The position numbers were made by a program, and so were the translations under genes. This document shows positions 25,336 through 33,124 of a DNA stretch of 64,000 bases, one piece after another; position 1 is the first letter of the stretch, and the number at the start of each line of letters is the position of its first letter. Below the pieces are notes generated by a model. It worked only from the letters and a program-made list of their open reading frames with translations, did not search any database and was not told where the DNA came from. This DNA is from Streptomyces sp. NBC_00414 (GTDB lineage Bacteria > Actinomycetota > Actinomycetes > Streptomycetales > Streptomycetaceae): contig NZ_CP107935.1 of NCBI RefSeq assembly GCF_036038375.1, positions 7,750,001-7,814,000 of the forward strand, read 5' to 3'.

Positions 25336-27606
25336 TCAGCCCCTACGTACGGGCCGGACCGACTCCAGGGTCGGTACCACCGGGTCGATCGTGCCGTCGG
25401 CCGCGAAGGTCATGCGGTCGACGGTCGTCTCCCGGTGCGTGCCGTCCCCGCCGGCCCGGCCGGGCCCGTTCAGGCCGAACCGGTGGTAGACGATGTACCA
25501 GTCGTCCGTGCCGGGGACGTTCACCACCGAGTGGTGACCGGTGCCCTTGATGCCGTACTCCGGGCGCTTGGACAGGATCGTGCCCCGCTCGGTCCATGGG
25601 CCGAGCGGCGACGGCCCGGTCGCGTAGTCCACGTGGTAGTTCTCGCTGCGGGTGTCGTCCTCGGACCACATGAAGTAGTACGTGCCCTCGCGCTCGACCA
25701 CGAAGGAACCCTCCCGGAAGTCGCCCGGGGTGATGTCCCGCACCTTCGACGCGTCGAAGGACACCATGTCGTCGTTCAGTGGGACGACGTAGGCGTGCCC
25801 GTTGCCCCAGTACAGGTACGCCCGGCCGTCGGTGTCCGTGAAGACCGCCGGGTCGATCATCTGGCCCTGGAACGAACCGCCCTTCGCCACCAAGGGCTTG
25901 CCGAGGGCGTCCTCGAAGGGACCGGCGGGGGAGTCGGCCACCGCGACGCCCATCTGCTGCTCGGCGCAGAAGTAGAAGTAGTACTTGCCGTCGCGCTCGG
26001 CGATGGCCGGGGCCCATGCGTTCTTGTCCGCCCAGGACACGTCGGGGCCGAGGTCGAGGATCTCCCCGTGGTCCTTCCAGTGGACCAGGTCCTTCGACGA
26101 GAACGCCTTGAAGTTCGTGCCGCTCCAGCCCGGGAAGCCGTCCGTCGTCGGATAGATCCAGTAACGGCCGTCCAGGTACTGGATGTCGGGGTCGGCGTAC
26201 AGCCCCGGCAGGACCGGGCTGCGGGTGGGCACGGCCTCGACGGTCCACGTGCGGGTCGTGCCGTCCGCCGCCGTCACCGTGTACTTCCGCGGCTTGCGGA
26301 AGTCGCGCCGCGTCCCGGAAGCCGGGCTCACCCTCGCACCTTCACCGAGCCACAGTTTCGGCGCGAGCCTCGACAGGTCCTCACCGGGCTCCATCGGCAG
26401 TACGACCTTCGAGGCGGCCCCGGTGACGACCGCGTACCCTTTCTGGCCCTTCACCGTGGCGTCCACGATCGAGGTGCCGCTCTCCGGATACGCGGCGAGC
26501 AGCCGGTCGTACTCCGCGCGCGTCACCGGCATGACCGTGCCGTGCCGGGGACTCGCGGGCAGCTGGTAGTTCTCCGACATCGTCCACCGGCCCGAGTCGA
26601 GGTCGGTCGTCTCGAAGGGCACATAGCCGCGCCCGCCGTACTCGTCGATGAACAGGTACCACTTGTTCTCGGTGTTGGACTTGAAGACCGTCGGACCCTC
26701 ACCGCGGTCGATCGAGCCGCTGCCGACACAGTCCGCCACGAAGTCGTACGAGGTGTCCGTGAGCGAGGTCGACTTCTCCGCGGTGATGAACTTCGAGCAG
26801 GGACTGGCGGAACCCGGGTCGCGCTCGTCCTTGGTGAAGCGGTGGTAAGTGCCCTTGTGCTTCACGACGGTCGAGTCGATGACCGAGTAACCGGGGTCGT
26901 TCCAGACCTTCGGCGCACTGAAGGTACGGAAGTCCTTCGTGGTCGCGTACAGCATCTTGTTGTACGTCGAGCCGGTGTGGTCCGGGTCGTCGTCGGCGTA
27001 CAGCTTGGACGCCCAGAAGACGACGAACTCGCCGAGGGTGTCGTCCCAGTAGGCCTCCGGCGCCCAGGTGTTGCCCGCGTTGTCCGGGGCGACCTTCACC
27101 AGCCGCTGGTCGGTCCAGTGGACCAGGTCGGTGGACTCCCAGACCATGACCGACTTGCTGCCGTGCCGCTGGACGTGATCCCAACTGCCGCTGGAATTGC
27201 GGTACATCCGCAGATCGGTCGCGATCATGTAGAACCTGTCGCCCTCGGGGGAGCGGATCACGAACGGGTCGCGCAGGCCCTTCTCGCCCTGGTCCGAGGT
27301 GAGGACCGGCTTCCCGGCGTTCAACTCCCGCCAGTGCAGCGGGTCGTTGCCGCGGCTGAGGGCGTAGCGGATCTGTTCGCCGTCCGCCGTGCCCTCGCCG
27401 GTGAAGTAGGCGAAGAGATAGCCGGCGTACTGATGCTCGCTCACGTCGCTCACGTCGCTCACGTCGCTCACGTCGGTCACAGAGGGCGCTCCTGGTGGGG
27501 CTTCGGGCTGGGCCGCTGGGCTCGGTGGGGCGGCGAGCAGGCTCAGGAGGAGGGCGAGAAGGGCGAGAAGCGGGATCAGGAGTGCTCGGGCTGGGCGAAG
27601 GCGCAT
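25336..27606 (-). CDS. Secreted two-domain glycoside hydrolase family 43 protein
   Basis: This 756-residue preprotein has a leucine-rich signal peptide (RALLIPLLALLALLLSLLA) followed by (DVS)4. The first GH43-like propeller spans about 50-375 (GLRDPFVIRSPEGDRFYMIATD, NTWAPEAYWDD, DRGEGPTVFKS). A small Ig-like domain of about 80 residues follows (DATVKGQKGYAVVTGAA...YTVTAADGTTRTWTVEA). The second GH43 is at about 460-756 (LYADPDIQYLDGRYWIYPT, MIDPAVFTD, FREGSFVVERE). Each propeller shows Asp/Asp/Glu candidates. It probably debranches arabinan or galactan side chains of pectin. AGGA lies 7 bp before the ATG. Confidence 0.88.
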   Translation of the reverse strand: MRLRPARALLIPLLALLALLLSLLAAPPSPAAQPEAPPGAPSVTDVSDVSDVSDVSEHQYAGYLFAYFTGEGTADGEQIRYALSRGNDPLHWRELNAGKPVLTSDQGEKGLRDPFVIRSPEGDRFYMIATDLRMYRNSSGSWDHVQRHGSKSVMVWESTDLVHWTDQRLVKVAPDNAGNTWAPEAYWDDTLGEFVVFWASKLYADDDPDHTGSTYNKMLYATTKDFRTFSAPKVWNDPGYSVIDSTVVKHKGTYHRFTKDERDPGSASPCSKFITAEKSTSLTDTSYDFVADCVGSGSIDRGEGPTVFKSNTENKWYLFIDEYGGRGYVPFETTDLDSGRWTMSENYQLPASPRHGTVMPVTRAEYDRLLAAYPESGTSIVDATVKGQKGYAVVTGAASKVVLPMEPGEDLSRLAPKLWLGEGARVSPASGTRRDFRKPRKYTVTAADGTTRTWTVEAVPTRSPVLPGLYADPDIQYLDGRYWIYPTTDGFPGWSGTNFKAFSSKDLVHWKDHGEILDLGPDVSWADKNAWAPAIAERDGKYYFYFCAEQQMGVAVADSPAGPFEDALGKPLVAKGGSFQGQMIDPAVFTDTDGRAYLYWGNGHAYVVPLNDDMVSFDASKVRDITPGDFREGSFVVEREGTYYFMWSEDDTRSENYHVDYATGPSPLGPWTERGTILSKRPEYGIKGTGHHSVVNVPGTDDWYIVYHRFGLNGPGRAGGDGTHRETTVDRMTFAADGTIDPVVPTLESVRPVRRG
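27439..27480 (-). repeat. 9-bp minisatellite coding for Asp-Val-Ser repeats
   Basis: Four exact copies of a 9-bp unit (gctcacgtc on the + strand) plus a partial copy encode DVSDVSDVSDVS just after the GH43 signal peptide. The frame is preserved whatever the copy number. Confidence 0.85.
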
Positions 27607-27711
27607 GACACATCCTGTGGGGGTCTGGTGGATTCTGTTGGGATGGGTTGCCCTCGGAGTGTCACCAGTTGCGGACGGTGCGTCAATCGAAGGAAGCGCG
27701 GCCGGAGCGAG

Positions 27712-27722
27712 CGAAAGTTTCG
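27712..27722. promoter_or_regulatory. Candidate CGAAA-N-TTTCG operator between GH43 and PL9
   Basis: CGAAAGTTTCG is a perfect palindrome around one central base. It is in the 234-bp divergent gap between the secreted GH43 and the second PL9 gene and is followed by ATTCGTTTCG. It matches the CGAAA-TTTCG motif described upstream of Streptomyces xylanase genes. Confidence 0.5.
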
Positions 27723-27840
27723 ATTCGTTTCGTACGGCCTCGGCAACCTTCCCGGGCCGGGCGGCGACCAGGGTGCGGAGGCGGGGCCGGGTAAGGAAAG
27801 CGGCCCCGGCCCCGCCCTCGCTCCAGGGAAGGAACGACCT

Positions 27841-28902
27841 GTGCGGTACAGCACCGGGCGCCACCGCGGAGCCCGTACCCTCTCCGTCGCCGCGGCGGTG
27901 GCCGTCGCATCCGGGGCCGGCGGTGTCTATCTCGGCCTCTCGCCCGGCGGCGCGAGGGCCTCCGGCGCGACGGTCACCGTGTCCACCACGGCGCAGTTGG
28001 AGTCCGCGGTCCGGAGCGCGGTGGCCGGCACCCTCATCGAGGTGCGCGCCGGCACGTACCACCCGACGCGTACGCTCAAGTCGGCCGCGAGCGGCACGAG
28101 TTCGGCCCGGATCACACTCCGGGCGCACGGCGGGGAGAAGGTGCGGATCGACGGTTCGAAGCTCCCCGCCGGTTCCTGGCTCGCCGGGATCGACGGCGAC
28201 CACTGGACCGTCCAGGACATCACCTGGCAGCACTCCCCGGCACAGGGCTTCGTCGCCACCTCTTCCGTCGGCGGCGTCTTCCGGAACCTGGTCACCGCCG
28301 ACAACGGCGACTCCGGCTTCACCCTGCGCGGCGACGGCACGACGGACAACCTCGTGCAGAACCTGGACAGCCACGGCAACTACGACGCCTCGGGCCACGG
28401 ACGGAACGCCGACGGCATCGCCGTGAAGTTCGGCTCCGGAAGCGGCAACAGGATCACCGGCGCCCGTCTGTTCGGCAACTCCGACGACGGCCTCGACCTG
28501 TGGCAGTTCTCCGGCCCGGTCACCGTCGAGCGCTCCCGGGCGTACGGGAACGGCAGGAATCACTGGCACGACAGGGCCTTCGCGGGAAACGGCAACGGCT
28601 TCGAGCTCGGCGGCGGGGGCGCCTCGGCCGCCCATGTCGTCACCGGCAACGCGGCCTGGGACAACGCGCTGCACGGCTTCACGGAGAACGCCAACGCCGG
28701 TGCGCTGCGGCTGCGCCACAACACGGCGTACGCCAACGCTTCGTCCGGCTTCCACTTCGCCACGGGCAAGGCGCGGCTCGCGCGGAACCTGGCGGTGCGC
28801 AACGGGGGCGGCCCGGCCGAACTCGGCCCGTCCACTCTCTCCACGGCCAACAGCTGGGACGTTCGACGACGGAGTGGGACGCAGCAGGACGGGACGGAGT
28901 GA
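27841..28902 (+). CDS. Secreted pectate lyase, polysaccharide lyase family 9-like (copy 2)
   Basis: The 353-residue preprotein starts at a GTG with AAGGAA upstream. It has a signal region (TLSVAAAVAVASGAGGVYLGL) and the PL9 signature RNADGIAVKFGSGSGNRI then GNSDDGLDLWQF. Alignment by eye with the copy at 24221 is nearly colinear (GDSGFTL, AYANAS/AYANVK, FHFATGKARL/YYFATGAARL), so the two are paralogues flanking the reverse-strand GH43. It lacks the ~40-residue C-terminal tail of copy 1. It faces away from the GH43 gene and may share its operator. Confidence 0.85.
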   Translation: MRYSTGRHRGARTLSVAAAVAVASGAGGVYLGLSPGGARASGATVTVSTTAQLESAVRSAVAGTLIEVRAGTYHPTRTLKSAASGTSSARITLRAHGGEKVRIDGSKLPAGSWLAGIDGDHWTVQDITWQHSPAQGFVATSSVGGVFRNLVTADNGDSGFTLRGDGTTDNLVQNLDSHGNYDASGHGRNADGIAVKFGSGSGNRITGARLFGNSDDGLDLWQFSGPVTVERSRAYGNGRNHWHDRAFAGNGNGFELGGGGASAAHVVTGNAAWDNALHGFTENANAGALRLRHNTAYANASSGFHFATGKARLARNLAVRNGGGPAELGPSTLSTANSWDVRRRSGTQQDGTE

Positions 28903-28913
28903 GTGGGTGTGCG

Positions 28914-28949
28914 GACGCCCCTCGCCGGTCGTCACCGGTGAGGGGCGTC
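28914..28949. terminator. Hairpin terminator after the PL9 copy 2 gene
   Basis: The arms gacgcccctcgccggt (28914-28929) and accggtgaggggcgtc (28934-28949) pair over 16 bp with one wobble around a four-base loop. The hairpin lies 11 bp after the PL9 stop and between convergent genes, so it may serve both directions. Confidence 0.75.
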
Positions 28950-29009
28950 GCCCTGACTGGCCGAGGGGGGCTCAGGCCAGCAGATCCGTGGCGTCCGTAG
29001 ACGCGGTGG

Positions 29010-29837
29010 TCACTGGTACGTGATGTCAGATGCCGTGTAGTTGCAATAGGTTCCGTCCGGGCCCGAACCGTTTGTCGTCGGCTCTGCGCCGGTGTTGTTG
29101 CCGATGTACTTCTGGCACGGCACGATCTTCTTGCTGCTGTCGCCGACGACCGTGATGTTCCGCAGGGCCGCCGTGTCGCCGTAGTTGGTGTTGATGCCGA
29201 CCAGCCGCGAACCCGGCGCGGTCACCTCGACGGTGTTGAAGATCGAGGTGCGCTTGTACTGCGTCGAGCAGTTGCCGCAGGAGCGGTACAGGGTCTTGAA
29301 GTCCTGGACCGCGAACTTCGAGACGACGAGCTTGCCGCCGCCGTTGTGCTGGAAGACCTTGTCCGCGGCCTTCTTCGCACCGCCGCCGTACACGGTGTAG
29401 ACGGCGGAGTTGCCGCCCTTGAAGGTCGCGGCGTCCTCGCCGACGTCCTCCCACCAGACGTTCTGCAAGGTGCAACTGCCCTGGCAGTGCACGCCGTCGG
29501 CGCCCGGCGCGCCGATGATGACGTTCTTCAGCGTCGCTCCGTCGGCGAGCTGGAAGATCGGGTCCTGGCCCTCCTCCTGGCCGTCACCGGCCAGGTCACC
29601 GCTGCCGTAGTAGCGCTTGTAGCCCCCGTCCCGGGTGCCGGAGACGGCGATCGTCGACGAGACGGCCTCGCTGCCGGTGGCGGTCGGCCAGGTGGTGGCG
29701 GCACTCGCCGTCGACATCATCGTGCTGGTGAATATCGCCGCTCCCGTCAGGGCGAACGCGGACGCGCCACCGATGAGGGCGCGCTTGCGGTCGGTCCTGC
29801 GGCGGTGACGTGCACGGGGTTCCACGCGTGAGGTCAT
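29010..29837 (-). CDS. Secreted pectate lyase, polysaccharide lyase family 3
   Basis: The 275-residue preprotein has a strongly basic N region (RARHRRRTDRKRALIGG) and a hydrophobic segment ending TASAATTWP. The mature part is a short beta-helix with PL3 motifs: DGATLKNVIIGAPGADGVHCQGSCTL, WWEDVGEDAATFKGG (acidic calcium site), HNGGGKLVVSKFAVQDFKTLYRSCGNC and YKRTSIFNTVEV. PL3 enzymes cleave polygalacturonate at high pH with calcium. AAGGA precedes the ATG. The disulphide-prone cysteines fit a secreted protein. It is the last enzyme of the pectin island. Confidence 0.92.
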   Translation of the reverse strand: MTSRVEPRARHRRRTDRKRALIGGASAFALTGAAIFTSTMMSTASAATTWPTATGSEAVSSTIAVSGTRDGGYKRYYGSGDLAGDGQEEGQDPIFQLADGATLKNVIIGAPGADGVHCQGSCTLQNVWWEDVGEDAATFKGGNSAVYTVYGGGAKKAADKVFQHNGGGKLVVSKFAVQDFKTLYRSCGNCSTQYKRTSIFNTVEVTAPGSRLVGINTNYGDTAALRNITVVGDSSKKIVPCQKYIGNNTGAEPTTNGSGPDGTYCNYTASDITYQ

Positions 29838-29965
29838 GTCCCGGTTCCTTCGGGTGGGGAGAGATCTTGCCCCTCCTGGTCGCCACCCGGGCGGCATGGG
29901 TTGCCGCGCGCCGGAACTTTTCTCGGCGCGCGGATCCAGGGATCCCGCGTATACGAGTCGCGGTC

Positions 29966-30709
29966 CTACGAGTCGCCGTCGTCGGACCCGCCGCGCGCGA
30001 AGTCGCCCGCCACACCCCGGTCCTCACCGTCGGCCATGGCGTCGGCCGTGTACCTGTCGTCCCCGGCGTCGCGGCCGCCCCGGTCATGGTCGTACTGGCC
30101 CGCGAACACCCACTCGCCCGGCCACACCGTACGGCCCGGCTTGAGTGTCCACGTGTAGACGAGGAAACCGCCCCGCTCGGCGACGGACACCGTGAAATCC
30201 TCCTCCGGCGCGGAACGCCAGGCACCCGCCGAGGTGACACCGCCGGTCTGCCTGACCTTCAACACCACGGTCAGCGCGGTGAGTTGCCTCTTCGTCTTCA
30301 CCGTCACATTGCTCTGCGCCCAGAACTCGTTGCTGTGCGGGTCCACCGATCCGTCGGACCACAGCGGGCCGTCCTCGGTACCGGTACCCGCGGGCGGCAC
30401 GGCCGGACCGGAGTCCTCCGGCGAGGGAGCCGGACTGGGGGTCACCGTCACGGTCCGGTCGTTCGCCTGCTCGCCCCGCACCGCCGACGCGACGGCGTAA
30501 CCGCCCACCGCCAGCACGCCGGCGACCGCCGCGGTGGCGCCGACGACACGGAACCAGCCGAGCGCGGGCGGGCGCGGGGACGGATCCGCCACGCTGTCCC
30601 CGCCCGCCATGCCGCGCTCGACGCGGGCCAGGATGCGCGCGCGATCGGGCTCGTGCGCCTCGGCCGAGTCCCGCAGCCGGGCCCGCAGTTCGTCGTGCAC
30701 GTCCTTCAT
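29966..30709 (-). CDS. Membrane protein encoded with a SigE-like sigma (probable anti-sigma)
   Basis: This 247-residue protein has a cytoplasmic N-terminal part of about 65 residues (MKDVHDELRARLRDSAEAH), one membrane segment (VVGATAAVAGVLAVGGYAVASAV) and a Thr/Ser/Pro-rich outer linker. Its outer domain of about 110 residues (NEFWAQSNVTVKTKRQLTALTVVLKV...) is not one I recognise. No zinc-binding HxxxCxxC motif is present. Its ATG overlaps the sigma stop, so anti-sigma action is inferred from coupling and topology only. The outer domain could be the sensor. Confidence 0.7.
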   Translation of the reverse strand: MKDVHDELRARLRDSAEAHEPDRARILARVERGMAGGDSVADPSPRPPALGWFRVVGATAAVAGVLAVGGYAVASAVRGEQANDRTVTVTPSPAPSPEDSGPAVPPAGTGTEDGPLWSDGSVDPHSNEFWAQSNVTVKTKRQLTALTVVLKVRQTGGVTSAGAWRSAPEEDFTVSVAERGGFLVYTWTLKPGRTVWPGEWVFAGQYDHDRGGRDAGDDRYTADAMADGEDRGVAGDFARGGSDDGDS

Positions 30710-31284
30710 CGCCCCCTCCCCCCGGTGATCTCCCCGGTGCCACCGGCACGCAGCGCCGCCGCGTGCATCCGCCGCGGAGCCTCCTGGGACCCCAGCAGCC
30801 GCTGCAGCTCCGCCATCCCCTTCGACGTCTGGCTCTTCACGGTACCCACCGAGACACCGAGGGCGAGCGCGGTGTCCTTCTCCGAGAGGTCGAAGGAATG
30901 GCGCAGGACCACACACGCCCGCTTGCGGAACGGCAGTCTGCGCAGCGCCTCCTGGACGTCCACCATGCCGGGCACGTCGGGGTTCTCGGTCCTGTCCTCG
31001 CGCTGCGACCAGAACAGGGTGATCCGCCGTCGTTCGCGCACCGCGCTGCGGATCCGGCTGCGCGCCATGTTGGCGACCACACCGCGTGCGTACGCCACCG
31101 GGTGGTCGGCCGCGCGCACCCGGTCCCAGCGGTGCCACAGTGCGAGCAGCGCGTCCGCCGCGAGATCGTCGGCGGCGTCCGACTCGCCCGTCAACAGGTG
31201 GGCCAGGCGGGCCAGTTCGGCGTAGTGCCGCTCGAAGAAGTCGTGGAACTCCACCGAGGCGGCGTCGTCGACGACAGTGCCCAC
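30706..31284 (-). CDS. SigE-family ECF RNA polymerase sigma factor
   Basis: This 192-residue protein has region 2 (FEEFFERHYAELARLAHLLTG-like: FHDFFERHYAELARLAHL; DLAADALLALWHRWDRV) and region 4 (LPFRKRACVVLRHSFDLSEKDTALALGVSVGTVKSQTSKG) with the helix-turn-helix. This is the actinobacterial SigE-family pattern. The start codon is GTG at 31284 with GGGAGAGG upstream. It is coupled to the downstream membrane protein, and its targets are unknown. It lies next to the pectin island but no shared promoter motif was identified. Confidence 0.9.
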   Translation of the reverse strand: MGTVVDDAASVEFHDFFERHYAELARLAHLLTGESDAADDLAADALLALWHRWDRVRAADHPVAYARGVVANMARSRIRSAVRERRRITLFWSQREDRTENPDVPGMVDVQEALRRLPFRKRACVVLRHSFDLSEKDTALALGVSVGTVKSQTSKGMAELQRLLGSQEAPRRMHAAALRAGGTGEITGGRGR

Positions 31285-31433
31285 GGGTGACCTCTCCCTG
31301 TCGGTTCCTGCGGTACACCTTGGCGGGCCGAACCCTATTCCGTAACACGATGAAAACCTGAAACCGGTTCAACGCGGGAACAATCCAGCCAGCATCCGCA
31401 CACCAGGCACGCAGGTAACGAGGAGCATCAGCC

Positions 31434-32882
31434 ATGTCCGAAACGCAGAAGGTGGAGGACCGGCCCGCCGCCGGACCACCCCCGGCCAACAGCGTCGACC
31501 GGTTCTTCAAGATCTCCGACCGGGGCTCCACCTTCGGCCGGGAAGTACGAGGCGGCTTCGCCACGTTCTTCACGATGGCCTACATCCTTGTCCTGAATCC
31601 CATCATCCTCAGCAGCGCCAAGGACAAGTTCGGCGACCAGCTCGACAGCGTCCAACTCGTCACCGCCACCGCCCTGGTGGCCGCGGTGATGACGATCATC
31701 ATGGGTGTCGGCGGCAACCTCCCGCTCGCGCTCGCCGCGGGCCTCGGCCTCAATGCCGTGGTCGCCTTCCAGATCGCCCCGCTGATGAGCTGGGACGACG
31801 CGATGGGGCTCATCGTCCTCGAAGGCCTGCTGATCTGCGTGCTGGTCGTGACCGGGCTGCGCGAGGCCGTCATGTACGCGATCCCGCAGCCGCTCAAGCA
31901 GGCGATCAGCGTCGGCATCGGTCTGTTCATCGCGTTCATCGGCTTCGTCGACGCCGGCTTCGTCAGCCGCATACCGGACGCCGCCAACACCACCGTGCCG
32001 GTGCAGCTGGGCGCCACGGGCGCGCTGACCGGCTGGCCGATCCTGGTCTTCTGCCTCGGCGTGCTGCTGACCATCGGGCTGCTCGCCCGCAAGGTCAAGG
32101 GCGCGATCCTGATCAGCATCGTGACCATGACGGCCGTCGCGATCGTCGTCGACGAGATCGCGGACGTCAAGAGCTGGGGCCTGACCACGCCCCACGTGCC
32201 CGACGACGTGGTCGCCTCGCCCGACTTCGGACTGCTCGGCGACTTCAGCCTGTTCGGCGCGTTCGGCGAGGTCAGCGTGATCACCGTCGTGCTGCTGGTC
32301 TTCACGCTGATCCTCTCGGACTTCTTCGACACCATGGGCACCGTCGTCGGCATCAGCGCGGAGGCCGGGCTGCTGGACGAGGAGGGCAAGGTGCCCAACC
32401 TGGGCCGCGTCCTGCTCATCGACGGCGCCGCGGCGGTCGCGGGCGGCGCCTCGTCCGCCTCCTCCGCCACCTCGTACATCGAGTCGGCGGCCGGTGTCGG
32501 CGAGGGGGCCCGGACCGGGTTCGCGAACCTCGTCACGGGCGGGCTGTTCGCCTTCGCGCTCTTCCTGACCCCGCTGCTGACCATCGTCCCGATGCAGGCG
32601 GCGGCGCCGGCGCTCGTGGCGGTCGGGTTCCTGATGATGACCCAGGTCAAGCACATCGACTGGGACCGGTACGAGATCGCCATCCCGGCGTTCCTGACGA
32701 TCGCGGTGATGCCGTTCACGTACTCGATCACCAACGGGATCGGGGCGGGGTTCGTCGCGTACGTCCTCATCAAGACGGTGCTGGGGAAGGCGAAGGAGGT
32801 TCACTGGCTGTTGTGGGGGACGGCGGCGCTGTTCCTGATCTACTTCGCGATCGACCCGATCGAACAGATCCTGAACGCGTAG
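31434..32882 (+). CDS. NCS2-family purine (guanine/hypoxanthine-type) permease
   Basis: This 482-residue integral membrane protein has about 12 to 14 segments. AzgA-like NCS2 features include GGFATFFTMAYILVLNPIIL near the N terminus, LPLALAAGLGLNAVVAF, LSDFFDTMGTVVGI (the substrate-site segment with Asp and Thr) and SSATSYIESAAGVGEGARTG. It should be a proton-coupled nucleobase importer in the cytoplasmic membrane. GAGGAG precedes the ATG. It is divergent from the sigma gene and convergent with the penicillin-binding-protein gene across a repeat array. Confidence 0.92.
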   Translation: MSETQKVEDRPAAGPPPANSVDRFFKISDRGSTFGREVRGGFATFFTMAYILVLNPIILSSAKDKFGDQLDSVQLVTATALVAAVMTIIMGVGGNLPLALAAGLGLNAVVAFQIAPLMSWDDAMGLIVLEGLLICVLVVTGLREAVMYAIPQPLKQAISVGIGLFIAFIGFVDAGFVSRIPDAANTTVPVQLGATGALTGWPILVFCLGVLLTIGLLARKVKGAILISIVTMTAVAIVVDEIADVKSWGLTTPHVPDDVVASPDFGLLGDFSLFGAFGEVSVITVVLLVFTLILSDFFDTMGTVVGISAEAGLLDEEGKVPNLGRVLLIDGAAAVAGGASSASSATSYIESAAGVGEGARTGFANLVTGGLFAFALFLTPLLTIVPMQAAAPALVAVGFLMMTQVKHIDWDRYEIAIPAFLTIAVMPFTYSITNGIGAGFVAYVLIKTVLGKAKEVHWLLWGTAALFLIYFAIDPIEQILNA

Positions 32883-32910
32883 CCCTGCCCGGGGTGGGGG
32901 CGGGGGATCA

Positions 32911-33098
32911 GTCGTCTGCGGCTCCGCTGTGGTCGGCCGCGCAGTTCCCCGCGCCCCCAAAGGTTGCGCAGTTCCCCGCGCCCCTGAAAGCCAAGAGGTT
33001 GCGCCGTTCCCCGCGCCCCTGAAAGCCAAAAGAATGCGCCGTTCCCCGCGCCCCTGAAAAGGGGCGCGAGCAACCCCCAGCGGCCCGCAGCCGACAAC
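32911..33098. repeat. Repeat array C with inverted ends between convergent genes
   Basis: Four units of the GCGC-GTTCCCCGCGCCCC family (three spaced units plus a shortened first) lie between the purine permease and the penicillin-binding-protein stops. Flanks GTCTGCGGCTCCGCTG and CAGCGGCCCGCAGCCGAC are inverted. The transcript could fold into one large hairpin in either direction. Confidence 0.8.
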
Positions 33099-33124
33099 AC
33101 ACCGCCCCCCGCCCAGGGGAACCC

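Noticed and set aside
24601..28902. A continuous + strand frame of more than 1400 codons across 24.6-28.9 kb
   Set aside because: Only its end (from 27841) matches a real family (PL9). The rest is the antisense of the GH43 gene and a shifted frame of the first PL9 gene, as expected in very GC-rich DNA.
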